In this document: positions 23,847 through 34,606 of the stretch, one piece after another
Numbering within the stretch: position 1 is the stretch's first letter
Layout: every line of letters starts with the position of its first letter
Assembly (NCBI GenBank): GCA_013420905.1
Contig: JAAXNY010000006.1
Location: 2,108,001-2,172,000, forward strand
Direction: 5' to 3'
DNA: 64,000 nucleotides
From: Collybia mongolica
Lineage: Eukaryota; Basidiomycota; Agaricomycetes; Agaricales; Clitocybaceae
Program-made: the position numbers and the translations under genes
The notes under the pieces: generated by a model
Database searches by the model: none
Seen by the model: only the letters and a program-made list of their open reading frames with translations
What the model was told of the DNA's origin: nothing

Positions 23847-24995
23847 CTAGTCCTCTGACTGTTGTTGTTCTCTTCCAACTCTCCGCTCCTTTTCGCTCTC
23901 AAGCTGATTATACAATAAGAACAATGCTTTCTCGTTTGCCTCTGGAGTACCAATGATCGTAAACATTCTTTCCCCGGTTTCATCGTGAGGGGTCTTGGCA
24001 ATAGAGATTTTTGGAACCAGAGAGGCGACGGATTTCGGTAATCTTTGTACCGCTGCGGCCAATGATGCAGCCGACCATGTCAGAAGGAATGGAAATATTT
24101 TGGGTTCGAAGGTTTGCCGCAGGTTGCGCTGAGACCGGCGAGTGCGGGGAGGTTGGCGACAAAGGAGGCGATGTGCGTCCACGGGGGTTAGCGTCACCAT
24201 TGGAGCGGCGTGAGGTGTTGTAAGTGGAATTTGTGTAGCCGTGGCCGGGGCGTCTATTTCCGGATCGGTCGTCGTTGGTCCCTGGGTGGAAGAGAACAGT
24301 GCCTAATCCACGTTCCCAGTCTTCTAATAAACATTTTCCTATCTCTTCGATCGCACGGCCGATAGCTTCTGCAGCCCCTTGTACTTCGACAATGCGTTCG
24401 GTTGATTGTGGTAACATATCCTTCGACGCCACCATGCGTGCCCCAGACCCATCCTGAATCGCTTTAATTTTGAGACCACTGCGACCAATAATAGTACCCA
24501 TTAGATTGTGCGAAATCAAGAGGCGGATAGAGGTGTGAGAACTGGACGGTGAGGCTATGATAGGTGACGATGGATTCGAGGCAACGAGTTGGGAGATTAT
24601 GAGGGTATAGGCCTTTTGGTAGCAATAAACATTAATTAAAGCGCAGGAAGTAGAAAATATACATACTTTAGCAACACCTTCGACGGGACCAGTGACGGTA
24701 AGCACCCGCTCATGAACGCCCGGAATGACCTTACTGACACCGGCCTTGACACCAGTTTGTTCACGCAAATCAGCGACATTTTTACCAGCCTTGCCGATGA
24801 TGACGCCAGCGTCTTTAGTGCTGACGAGAGCCCGAAGGGTCAAGGTGTCGTGCGCGGAGGGAGACGGTGAACGCGACTGCGGTGGTGAAGCTAGAAAGAT
24901 TGACATTTAACGAAGGACGTTAAAAAAAAAAAAAAAAGGGATGTATAAGAAACAAAATTACCCGAGTCACGTTTGACAGATGATTCGGAGGGCAT
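23847..24995 (-). CDS. Triple KH-domain RNA-binding protein (PCBP/hnRNP K/HEK2-like) with an apparent 1-nt frameshift
   Basis: Poly(C)-binding-type RNA-binding protein. KH1 reads LRALVSTKDAGVIIGKAGKN, KH2 reads IRLLISHNLMGTIIGRSGLK, and KH3 reads ISIPSDMVGCIIGRSGTK; each has an intact GxxG loop. I start at ATG 24995 (MPSESSVKRDS) and join across an intron to SPPQSRSPSPSAHD; the Met at 24906 lies inside that intron. In KH3 the frame breaks at a run of five T (plus strand 24008-24012). Upstream reads RRLSGSK; the downstream continuation ISIAKTPHDETGERMF is one frame off, and I see no splice signals between. One base fewer in the run would keep KH3 whole, so this is either a sequence error or a real lesion. 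Stop TAG is at 23847-23849. Confidence 0.82.
24924..24938 (-). repeat. Homopolymer T tract in the first intron of the KH gene
   Basis: On the minus strand this is a run of about 15 T (plus-strand A) inside the proposed first intron of the KH gene. It could be part of an unusually long polypyrimidine stretch. Confidence 0.6.
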
Positions 24996-25441
24996 TGAGA
25001 GGGATGGGGATGGAGGGAGAGAGGGATGGAGGATGGAAGGAAGGGGAGGGCGGTAGGAGAGAAGGAATAAGGGGGGGAAACAAACAAACTGGTAATAAAT
25101 GTCCAAAACCTCAACAAAAAAGAAATTAAAAAATTAAAAAAAACTATTACAATATTTTCTCGTGCTTCGGCCAAGGCCGAGTAACTAATCAACTCATTCG
25201 AGTTTGCTTTGACATATCTTATTCACTCGTAATCGAGGCAGAAAATAGCATGCCATATCAAAGGTTGCCCGGAATGAACGCATAGTCATGAAAGTAGTTA
25301 CATAGTGCGGCATCAGCAATGGTCGATATTAATCCACACTATTCGTCTAGTATCCGAGCTGTGTCAGCTGTTCAAACGATGATGCGTTATCTGCCACTGC
25401 TTTTTGGCGCAACTTGATGGCAGCAAGCTAAGTCCTGCGTT
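24996..25441. other. Promoter and 5'UTR of the KH gene with strong purine/pyrimidine strand bias
   Basis: No gene is seen here. About 24997-25080 is almost pure purine on the plus strand (GGGATGG/GGAAGG repeats), that is, a CT-rich tract on the coding strand just upstream of the KH gene start. CT-rich core promoters are common in fungi for highly expressed genes. Polypurine tracts of this length can also form triplex DNA. Confidence 0.5.
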
Positions 25442-26104
25442 TCAATACGGGCTCTCACGCTCACGCGTTGCCGATTCACGTACTTTGCGTTCATGGAAGG
25501 CCTGAGCCTTGATCTTCCGCTTCTCCTCGAGACGATCCACCACATCCTTGTATCCCCATCCAACTTCGTGTGACAGACGCTGGTTGATTGTTATTGCAGA
25601 CACCGATGGCACCAGGATTCGACATACCTTGACTGTGCAGTATTTACGGCCTGGCTTCAGTCTTAGGACCCTCAGCGCCTCCGGCACAACCATCCTCTTT
25701 TTCCTGTCATATGGCGGTGGTACGCCTTCAAAGAGTTTGAGGCGTTCGAGGGCGGCAACACCTCGTGGGCTCTTGTGAGGAGTCATACCGCGGATGGCCC
25801 GGTAAAGAATCTTCGAGGGTGCGCGATGGTGGAAAGGGCCAGACTTTTTTGGGTTCACAATATGACGTTTATGAAGAAAGTTATGGTACCGAAGCTAAAA
25901 GAAATCATTTAATATGAACCACAAAGAATGTCACACAAAACTCACTTTGTTCCGGAAGAAGCTGCCGGAAATGTTGATTTCCTCGCATCTCACAACAACA
26001 ATTTTCTGGCCAGACAGGATCTGCTTAGATATAATTGAAGCCAGTCGACCAAGGAGATGACCCTTGCCATCAATTACGATGGGCGTCGAGGAGAAGGTGG
26101 CCAT
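25442..26104 (-). CDS. RPL16: 60S ribosomal protein uL13 (L13a/Rpl16)
   Basis: Structural protein of the large cytosolic ribosomal subunit. The start is ATG 26104, giving [20 protein letters not shown], the usual N-terminus. Exon 1 continues [20 protein letters not shown] and [11 protein letters not shown], exon 2 has [11 protein letters not shown], then [19 protein letters not shown], the family signature, and exon 3 starts [14 protein letters not shown] after an intron at about 25580-25635. It ends RERESPY with TGA at 25442-25444. The length and all family blocks look normal. An upstream in-frame Met exists at 26140 but is not conserved. Confidence 0.96.
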
Positions 26105-26467
26105 GCTGAAGTCTGAGTTGCGGTAAGCGTGTGTCGGCAAGAAGAGTGTTGGATTTTGAGGAAAGTACCGACCTGGGGAGCCAGATCACGAAGAAAGGGA
26201 TATAACTTTGAATAAGCGACCGCAGAGAGACTCGCCAATAATCTCACCTTGAGGAGTTGAACGTTTGCGGCGTCGGGGCGAATGACTGTGGCTTACCCCA
26301 ACTCGTAAACCTTATTTCAAACTGCATAGTTGGAGCGGCATTTTCCGGGAACATCCAGACTCACTCCCAATCCTGAAGCCTGACTTTAGGTGCATCTCGT
26401 GACTAGACTCAAGATATAACCATAAACGACAAATGGTCATGTTTGGTACAATTTCAGAGCGCCCTTT

Positions 26468-27796
26468 TTAACCAGCAAATTTATACCGATGCCCTCCTCT
26501 ATACTTTCCGGACAAATCAACCACAAACAAATGTCCAGAGTCGGGATATTGTGCTTGCCGCGCAGCGTCTCCACCATTCGCCCCGCAATGTGCAGTGGTG
26601 ACATAGAGCTGATCATTGTTTGGACCTTTGCGCACGCAGAACAAGTTAGGACACTAGGTTGAGTGCTTACGCATTGTGATAATTACCGCCGAAACAGCAT
26701 GCAGTGATATTCAATGCAGTTGGAAATATAATCTGCGTATCAATGGTTCCATTCGGGCTGAACCTTAGAATTCGGGAACCACCCCATCTGCCGATCGTAA
26801 GATGAGACACTCGTTGGTGGAAAAGAGGTCAAGCACTGACCGAGCACTCCAAATGCACCCCTCATCATCAACACACAGTCCATCGCAGAAAGAATTTTCT
26901 GGAAAACCCTGAGCAATGGCATCAATAAATACACGTCGATTAGATAACTCTCCATCGTTGTAATCGTAAGCGTAAATCTTGTTCGTGAGAGAATCTGTAA
27001 AATAACTACCACTCTTTTCAGTAATCACGACGTGCGCTTGTCAGAGAATACTGACAAAGTTTTCTCGTCTGGACTCCAGCCGAGACCATTCGAGTCCTAC
27101 CAACGATTTAGCCGACCGTCATCATCATCATCATCATCAGCATCAGCATCACTCAAATAAATCGTACCGTGAAAGGACCTTCATCAACAACACGACACCG
27201 TCCATCTACGGGATCGTATTTGTATAGCCTCCCTGCAATACCATGCTCTTTGTTAAAGATAGTACCAGCGAAGAAGCGACCGCTGCTATCACACGCGCCA
27301 TCATTGAAGCGTATATGCGGAACTTGATCAATGGACAGTGGACGGCTGAGGTATTTCAAAGATGAGTTGCCCTCTAGTAGTGCAAAACCCTGGGCAGCGG
27401 TGCACGCCAACTGCAACGTGTCAGAACATTTGGCCACACTAGGAACATGTCGACTCACACCCTGACCATTCTTCCGGAGCGCAAGGCATGAGATAGCTTC
27501 GTCGAACTGTTCAACCTCAAGATGTTGATTTTTAGTGTTGAGATGGAAAACCTGATAAGCTGTTGGAGCTTTGTGCACACATCGAAACATCTAACACTCA
27601 CCCTCCTTTCAGATATATCCACGAAATGCAAAATTGAGGTATTAGGATCATAGAGGGGACCTGTACATAATCAGTGATCATGCATCACTGGACTGGAAAA
27701 ATAACACGATAGGCGATCGTGATAAAGTGCACCTTCTCCTAAGGTACAACCACTTTCAAACCAGGGCTGATCAGCTATGATATGTGAGCATGCCAT
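26468..27796 (-). CDS. SMP-30/gluconolactonase-like beta-propeller protein
   Basis: Predicted lactonase-type hydrolase with a six-bladed propeller and a divalent metal site. The start is ATG 27796 (MACSHIIADQPWFESGCTLG), followed after an intron by GPLYDPNTSILHFVDISERR, the conserved first blade with its metal-binding Glu. Further exons give HIRFNDGACDSSGRFFAGTI, GRLYKYDPVDGRCRVVDEGP, DSNGLGWSPDEKTL, YFTDSLTNKIYAYDY and FPENSFCDGLCVDDEGCIWS, with the metal-site Asn and Asp in the expected SMP-30 positions. It ends HRYKFAG with TAA at 26468-26470. There are several introns; one near 27070-27175 carries a CAT/CAG-type triplet run. The natural substrate is unknown. Confidence 0.88.
27121..27150. 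repeat. Trinucleotide repeat in an intron
   Basis: A (TCA)n run followed by TCAGCA repeats lies inside the predicted intron between the EGPFT and DSNGLGW exons of the SMP-30 gene, so its length should not affect the protein. Confidence 0.8.
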
Positions 27797-28162
27797 GGTT
27801 GGAGACACAGTCAGTTGGGGCAGAAGTACTCCCGTTAAACGATGATGTGGAACTTTGGCATTTTATATGTGGGGAAAGTCGGGAAACAATATAGGGAGGA
27901 GACTGACGATACCGCTGGGTAATTATTCCTAACTCGGAATCGTCCCAGAATATGATGACGAACTAACGTTGGCGAGTCGCATGTGCCGAAGTACGCTGAC
28001 AAGACTATCCTCAACATAGATCTCAAGTGGAATCTTGTAAAGGCAATATCTTTGAATATCTTTGAATGCCAGGTCATCATCGGAATTAAAAAGTTTCGGA
28101 TAGGAATGTCACGATTGGTGGAAACAATATAATATACGGGTTCTACCGAAAGGAATAATCCT

Positions 28163-28769
28163 TTAGTGGGCTGTGAAAACGGGGGGACACATGGAATGAG
28201 TCCAGAATTCAAAAGATGTATCAGAGAAATCAAACCTTCCGGGGTCTTAGCAATATAGTCGATTGCTAATACACAAAAAAGACATGAGTGGCGCTCGGGG
28301 GTTTACAACTCGAATTCATACCTTGCTGAACTGTTTGTATTTCATCAGCCTCAGCGTCCGGAATCTCAATTGCGAATTCCTATACAACATGTGCTTTTAA
28401 GAAGGGGAGGCCAGAGGGGTATAAGAACGTACCTCCTCAACTGCCATGACTACCTCGACTGCGTCCAGACTATCGAGACCAAGGTCGTTGGTAAACGAAG
28501 AAGAAACCGTTAGCTGATAAGAAAAAGGAGTAAACAAAGAGTGTCTGAGTGCTTTCTCCTCCGGGACATGATTTCTGGCTCACCTTTGCGGGGTCCACCT
28601 TCTCAAACCCTTTCAGCACTTCAAAGACACGCGACTGTATTGTCTCCCGTGAGAGCCCAGCTGCCGCAGAGAAGGCAGCACGTTGGACGAGTTGTTTTCT
28701 TAGACACGGGACTACCGGAGTGTAACGAGGAAGAGTGGTGAGTCTCGTGGCCAAGCGAGAGAAAGACAT
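28163..28769 (-). CDS. ACP1: Mitochondrial acyl carrier protein (ACP; complex I SDAP-type)
   Basis: Carrier of the growing acyl chain in mitochondrial fatty acid synthesis and a complex I subunit in fungi that have complex I. The start is ATG 28769 with a presequence MSFSRLATRLTTLPRYTPVV. The carrier domain runs REtiqSRVFEVLKGFEKVDP then FTNDLGLDSLDAVEVVMAVE; the phosphopantetheine Ser codon (in DSL) is at 28469-28471. The next exon is EFAIEIPDAEADEIQTVQQ. The last exon is reached through an intron; taking the second small intron (GTTTGA donor, TTTTCACAG acceptor) ends the protein as AIDYIAKTPEAH with TAA at 28163-28165. It is divergent from the bL17m gene. Confidence 0.92.
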
Positions 28770-29111
28770 GTTTTGTTTTGAACTGAACAGAAAGTAGAAC
28801 CAAGTAAACTAAAAATCCACTCGGCAATCTTCGAACTCAGGCCGGGCCTTCCCGAAGCATCAAGCCCAGAAATTGATTCACAGTAAATCATCGCGTCTCC
28901 AGTCTGAAAAAGCATTACCAGAATACTAACTGCATATGTACATGAATCCCTATAAATGCGATTCCTGCGAAGGCTTATCGAGGATCTCCAGCAAACTTTT
29001 CAGTTCACTGTGACGAAAATTGAATAAAATGCGAAACGGCTTATGTCATCAAAAACGAAACTCTTAACGCCAAATTCGGGCTGCTAACCTCGCCCATTTA
29101 CTATTTCCATC
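28770..29111. promoter_or_regulatory. Shared intergenic region between ACP and bL17m
   Basis: This 342 bp separates the divergent starts of two genes for mitochondrial proteins and presumably holds both promoters. I see no conserved element that I can name and no gene. Confidence 0.5.
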
Positions 29112-30111
29112 ATGAAGCATGGCGTTGCCTTTCGCAAATTCTCGAGAACTTCCTCTCACAGGATGCTTATGCTTCGGTAAGAGATCCTTGGACTACGCGC
29201 ATTTTGCACTAGCAGTTATGAAGTCTGCGCAGCAACCTGGTCACGTCACTTTTTGAACATGAACAAATCAAGACAACTTTACCAAAAGCACGAGATACAG
29301 CGAGGCTAGCAGAAAAGGTATCTCTTACTGAATGTTAGTCAGAAGGATGTCGCTGAGTATACACAGATAATTACCCTTGGCAAAAAAGGTGACAGGGCAG
29401 CTGAGACGCGTGCATCCGCATTTCTACTGAAACCGTCTCTACTTCCAAAACTATTCGGGACCTTTGCAGAACGTTATTCCAGCCGGCCAGGGGGTTACAC
29501 TCGGATACACAAATTTGGTAACAGGCCAGGAGATAATGCTCCTCGCGCAATTTTGGAGTTGGTCGATAATCCCCGAGACTTGCGATGGGAAATAACTTCG
29601 CGAGCAATTGGTCGAGAAATACTGAGGGAAAAAATGAAGAATCAAAAACCTATAGCCCTTATTAATAAAGGCTTAGAAGACACCAGAGCGGTTGTTGAGA
29701 CCGAGAAAAGTTTAAACATGGGCGAAAGAGGTGGCATCCTGCGGCCGAAAACGCGTTGGAATCTACAGAAAATCCTCAAGTTCCGGAATCAGGGTGCGTC
29801 CCACGAGCTAAGCCAGAAAGTAGGAGACTATGTTGTGAGTGTTCATGGAATCTGCCATGTCTCGACATTTACACAGAATATAGGATCAACTTCTAGCGAC
29901 CCCGATGGCAGCCCGGATTCTTCATGAAGAAATGAAGGAGCGAAATCCACAAAGCAGGGCACCGCACTTCAAAGCGGGACAGACGTTACCAGGAGAGACA
30001 CGCGGCGCTTTGCACCTTGCACAAGGGGGTCTTGGACACCAACGGCCCCTCCCCACAGGGCCTGTCCTCAATATGAAATCTGTCTTTGGGCGCAAATACA
30101 AGAATGCATAG
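29112..30111 (+). CDS. Mitochondrial large-subunit ribosomal protein bL17m (MRPL8-type)
   Basis: Mitoribosome protein of the bL17 family. The start is ATG 29112 giving MKHGVAFRKFSRTSSHRMLM; after an intron LRNLVTSLFEHEQIKTTLPK continues the signature seen in bacterial L17. Next come ARDTARLAEK, ITLGKKGDRAAETRAS and FGTFAERYSSRPGGYTRIHK. A fungal mitochondrial C-terminal extension follows (EKSLNMGERGGILRPKTRWN and a basic tail ending SVFGRKYKNA, TAA at 30109-30111). There is no obvious cleavable presequence before the conserved region, as in several fungal homologues. About four exons. Confidence 0.93.
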
Positions 30112-30164
30112 GATTTATAAAAACATACTCATTACACTTTAATCTTAAACATATCTTGAATTAT

Positions 30165-31317
30165 TCAGAACCCGCTGGCGGCGCCAAGGTCGTCAGCGTT
30201 CAACCAATCCGCTCCACTGTCCAACAACACCCTCCAGACGTTGTTTCGCGCTCCAATTGGCCAACTAGGTGTGTCCCAAAACCTAGCCTTAATTCCCAAA
30301 CTGTGCGCACTCCCCACAAGTGCTGTTATCTTTGCCTGGTCTTGTTCCGTTATATTTCCGATTCCGTTCCACCCCACTGTGACGGCATAATCGGTGCTAG
30401 CCAAAGGCGCCAGTGTCATATCCCATGTGGTGTTACTAGGAATACCAAGCTCAGTGAGCTGGACATCGAAGAAAATGTCCCGGGGTAATAACATCTTGAT
30501 GCCATTCAACGGTGTATTGCCCGTCCCGATAACCGTAACGGCAGACTTAATCAGCACCCCTTCAGAGAATGTTGTCAAGTACTGGGCCACGCGAAGGGGC
30601 TCCAATGCCTTCAACACAAACGGAAGAGTTCTATATCATACGAATCAGCGTCGAGAAATTGGTATACAACACACAGTGAAACAAACGTTGGGCCATCAGT
30701 CTTCATATCTACGAGAAGCTGTAGAGAAGTACCACTGGATGTATCGAAGACTCCACTAAATTATCATAATCGTGTTAGAACAAGATCTTAACGAAGTCCT
30801 ACGCAAACTCACTTTCGTCCCGTCTGGTTCACAGTAAACTCATTCACTGGGTTTTGCAGCGCAAGTATTTTGAGGAGAGGTTGTATGTACAATGACTCCA
30901 AAGTACGTATTCTAGACAGTGCTGCCCTTTCATGACCAACCTGTACTTTTGTATTATTCCAATAAATGGGCCCGTGAGAACCAAATTATGCCGTACCAAA
31001 AGCTCTCCGTCCACCAACCAAACGTCAGCTTCCACGCTAGAGACCCCCAGACTGATAGCTGAGAGAAGTGGTACGTCGCGCCAGTCTAAGAAGACTGGAT
31101 AAATTGATTGTAAAGACGACTTGAAAAATTCGAAGTAACTACAGTCGTTATGAGAGTGTATCGGCTTTGGGACGATATTCTGCGTGAACTGCGTCGGATA
31201 AAGGGTGAGGGGGGAGTTATCATGTTCTAGAAGGTTTATTTCCTGTAGCACTCCCGGTTTCGCGGAAGCCAACGGGCACTGAAAGCAAGCAAAGAGAACT
31301 GCTAAGAATTTCAGCAT
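30165..31317 (-). CDS. AIM6-like secreted PLC-like phosphodiesterase superfamily protein
   Basis: The start is ATG 31317 with a signal peptide (MLKFLAVLFACFQCPLASA). After KPIHSHND an intron joins to WRDVPLLSAISLG and SSVEADVWLVDGELLVRHN, the AIM6 signature. The His in HSHND, the Glu/Asp in VEADVW and the His in VRHN match the metal/catalytic positions of glycerophosphodiester phosphodiesterase-like enzymes. Downstream exons include TSLQLLVDMKTDGPTF, IFFDVQLTELGIPSN, GIKARFWDTPSWPIG and RVLLDSGADWLNADDL, ending with the stop at 30165-30167. The yeast name (altered inheritance of mitochondria) is phenotypic; the signal peptide points to the secretory pathway. The substrate is unknown. Confidence 0.85.
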
Positions 31318-31837
31318 GTTGAGAATATGATTGAGAAACGAAGTCTTAAAATGGAACTCGTCTATGAACTTGGCAGCAAAGAGAAGCGGAAGCCCCGGCG
31401 TTATTCCAGGGGTGCCATTATTGGTCGCGGGTAGAGATACATACACTTAAAAAGCCACATACATCCCCGTTGGTCAAAATTCTCTTGTAGCCTGATATCA
31501 TTGCTAAAGCCATTAAAGGGATCCGGAATTTACGTCACATAGTATATTATGAGGCTCTTACAGCGTTGAAGGTTCATTACTGACTATGAAAACGAGAATG
31601 TCATAATAGCATATACGAATCAATGTACGGCGAAACATGAAGAAAAAAAGGTCCATCCATCATAAAAAGGTGCTAGTGATTGTGCCTTCTAGAATCGGGG
31701 TGTCTTGCGCCCAAACGAACCTTCCGCTAAAAAGGAAACAAATTGAGTAACGGCGACTCCCCTAAACGAGAGTACTCGACAAACCCGCATGAACTGCTAC
31801 ATGGCTGTCCAGCGATGTCGTCTAATACTGATTAAGG
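31318..31837. other. Intergenic region
   Basis: This 520 bp lies upstream of the AIM6-like gene and downstream of the tetraspan gene. No recognisable gene is present on either strand. The AIM6 frame stays open upstream to 31446, but without a family match. Confidence 0.45.
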
Positions 31838-32933
31838 TTACAACTCGCCTGGATGGGCCTGTGAGTGTACTGGTCTGTTTAGATGAGATGTTGGGGTACC
31901 ATGAGAAATATCATGGTATGTCGGTGTTGGTGCAGGGTCCTGTGTGTACGTGTTCGTCGGATACGACGGAGTGTCTCGACCATATTCCTGTTGAGGATGA
32001 GATCTTGGCTGATACCCATAGTCTTGCCGTGAGAACATATTCTTGGGCATCTGTTCTGGCTGGCTCAGCATATCCGACACACTGGCTCCACTCTCCTGCC
32101 GAACATGGTTGTAACCGTGGTTATCGTGTTTGGTTGGGGAACGAGGGGAATCGGACGACAGTCTGCTGTCCCAAGGATCGCTTCGTCTGTTCATGGGGAT
32201 GTTGTCGCTGTTGAGTTGATCATATTTATCGTGATCGCGTCTTTGTGCAGAACCGTAGGAAGATAAAACAATAAAAATATATATCTTTGTTAAAGTAAGG
32301 TAACGGCACACTTTAGGAGGAGGGGGGTTAACTTACATGCAAGACGCCGAGGACTACCCATAGAGCGCCCATTATCCCAACATCTACCCAAGGAAATATC
32401 TCACAAAGAGTATCACCTTGGGAGCTTTGTGAGGCATCATCGGAAGGGAAGAAGTCGAGCAAGCATTTCGATTTTGCAGTTGAGTGTTTGGACGCAGATA
32501 TTATTACCCATGCTGCGGCCACAGCGAACGCAGACAGGGTGATCAAGGCATTCAAACTGACATATCTCCGATAAAGGATGGCTTTCTCCTGTCGCGAGAA
32601 TCAGAGGTACAAAAAGTCGTGAATGCACAGCAAATGTGACCTTTGCGACACCGGTGAATCCAAGCACCTGAAATGCAGCTCCAACAAAGCAAACGATGGC
32701 AAGAACCCAGGCAGCGAACGAGGGTGTGGCGGCTCCTACAACTGAATCCAAAAACAAAACAAAAAATGAATGAGCGCAGTCGATGGTGAGTGAAATCTGA
32801 GGGGCTTACTGGAGGGGGTAGCTAAGCTAAGAATGCCGACCACCAAACCAAGAGTAAATTGTTCAACGAGAGCCACGTATATGCCTGTATTGACGATAGG
32901 AACGGCACAGCAGCAGTATTCCCGGGGCTTCAT
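31838..32933 (-). CDS. Tetraspan membrane protein with long cytosolic tail (unknown function)
   Basis: I do not recognise a named family beyond fungal four-span membrane proteins. The start is ATG 32933 (MKPREYCCCAVPIVNTGIYV). Splicing gives four hydrophobic spans: about IYVALVEQFTLGLVVGILSL; SFAAWVLAIVCFVGAAFQVL; LNALITLSAFAVAAAWVIIS; and VDVGIMGALWVVLGVLH. A Cys-containing loop (KCLLDFFPSD, DTLCEIFPW) lies between spans three and four. The C-terminal tail of about 140 residues is hydrophilic and rich in Pro, Ser, Tyr, Gln and His (KYDQLNSDNIPMNRR, HPQQEYGRDTPSYP), a typical disordered cytosolic tail. The stop is at 31838-31840. The promoter side faces the ML-domain gene. Confidence 0.75.
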
Positions 32934-33100
32934 TACTGGTAAAACGAGAGATATTTGGTGCTTTAAAGCTTGAGGATTGTGGGTAACCGCAGTTTCCTAA
33001 ACCGCACAGCCTATGTGACATCATTCGCTACAACGTGACATAATTAGTCACGTTTCAACTTGGGCCAGCGACCAGTGAACTCCAGCGCGGGTAAGTACGT

Positions 33101-33107
33101 TATATAG
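33101..33107 (+). promoter_or_regulatory. TATA box of the ML-domain gene
   Basis: TATATAG lies 61 bp upstream of ATG 33162, in a suitable place for a TATA element. Support is sequence and position only. Confidence 0.45.
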
Positions 33108-33161
33108 TGTAGTGACAACCCAAGTCGAGTTCCCTTCCTCTTCAAATTCAAGTTTTCAACA

Positions 33162-33903
33162 ATGCTCCGCTCGTCCCTCTTCAGTCTTTTCGCTTTGTCC
33201 GTCGCTAGTCTTAGCTATGGAAATCCATTAGCTGCTCAGACCCTTCTTGCAACTGACGGCCCCATCCATACGACAGAGGGTTGGAGTTACAAAGACTGTG
33301 GTGCGTCCAAGGCCATTTCATTCCTAATGTTCCTGTACCAACTCCACATAGGTCTCTCTAGTGATGTAGTTCAGATTGATTCAATTAAAGTCTCGCCGGA
33401 TCCTCCAAAGCCGGGTCAAGCATTGACAGTCACAGTCAAGGCAACTGTTATCAGTGTCATCGAAGTACTTTTGTTCAGTCTTACTGTGGCAGCATATTGA
33501 AGTTTTTTTATCTCTCAAGGAAGGAGCTTATGCCGACGTTCTTGTAAAACTTGGCCTTATCAAACTTCTTCAGAAACGTTTTGACTTGTGTGAAGAAGCG
33601 TATGTTTTTAGCTTTATGATGGCGCATACCTTGACTCACGTGGGCTTAAGGATAAATGCTAATGCGACAGTACAGTGTCCTGTAAAAGCTGGCGAGTATA
33701 CAATAACGCAAACAGTTGACCTTCCGAAGGAAATTCCAAGAGGTACGCACGTCCTATGATTTACACATGACGATCTCATGAAATATGAATCAGCCAAATT
33801 TACTGTCGGCGTTCGCGGTTTCACTGGAGAAGAGGAGGATATGTTCTGTGTGGATCTCAAGGTGGACTTCATGAAAAAACCATTTTTTAAAGTTGCCTGG
33901 TAA
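33162..33903 (+). CDS. NPC2: ML-domain lipid transfer protein (NPC2 / PG-PI transfer protein)
   Basis: Small secreted or vacuolar sterol/phospholipid carrier with an MD-2-related lipid-recognition fold. ATG 33162 opens a signal peptide (MLRSSLFSLFALSVASLSYG). After a propeptide-like stretch, GWSYKDCG, SDVVQIDSIKVSPDPPKPGQ and LTVTVKATV match fungal NPC2. Later exons are GAYADVLVKLGLIKLLQKRF-DLCEEA, NATVQCPVKAGEYTITQTVD and FTVGVRGFTGEEEDMFCVDL, ending FFKVAW with TAA at 33901-33903. The Cys spacing fits the usual disulphide pattern. Introns lie near 33303-33351, 33458-33522, 33598-33651 and 33740-33793. Confidence 0.92.
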
Positions 33904-34606
33904 AGGGACCACGATTGAATGACTATATCCATACCCTACAATATTTCTGGGCACGGTGCCTGTTAGCTTATGGGACACTTTTTGTACTCGATCATCTCAT
34001 TCAGCCAGCTTCAAGTTTTGAAATCAGGAGATCAATGTCTGTCAAACCGCATGTATTGCTTTATTCCGTTCCAGCCTATTGAGGAAATAGTGCTTGTGTA
34101 AAGAATATGGTTCCCCTACCACTTAGGGTTGGTCTTGGACTTACATATGAGCGAGAGTCATCACTGACTAGGAGAGATTTCATGAGCGCCGGATCCCCGC
34201 GATACCGACGAAGAAGCCTTTCCCAAGGTCAGCTTCAAGGTCTAGACGATTGTTCTATCAATCTTTCTTTTTCTAATCCGACACCGAGGTTTGATCACGA
34301 ACATGTTTAGGCTGAACTCGAGCCGACGACAGTCACTATTGCCACCGAAAAGGTAGCTGGAGAATAAGGAGACACTACTCCTTGAGAAATCACCCTAAAC
34401 TATCAAATATCTAGTGATCAACTTATCAAAGCGGACTTTTGACGAAACTTCTCCACATCCGAAGATAATTGAATCGGATCAGCCCTAGGCCTAATCAATG
34501 ATCGTTTGGACGAGAACAATAAGCAGATTACCCAAGATCTCTTTCAACCTGTTTACGAACTCAGATATGGGGTAGTACGTGGCCAATTGCATGAGAAACA
34601 GCTTTA
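33904..34606. other. Intergenic region
   Basis: About 700 bp. A plus-strand frame at 34107-34310 stays open for 67 codons but shows no family resemblance and no clear exon partner. I see nothing else. Confidence 0.45.

Noticed and set aside
23551..23850. Frames over the G-rich promoter tract of NUFIP1
   Set aside because: They are low-complexity Pro/His/Gly translations caused by the repeat, with no splice partners.
27835..28233. A 130-codon in-frame extension at the end of ACP
   Set aside because: The frame is open after AIDYIAKTPEG, but an intron with a GTTTGA donor and a TTTTCACAG acceptor gives a normal ACP end (TPEAH, TAA at 28163). The extension has no family resemblance.
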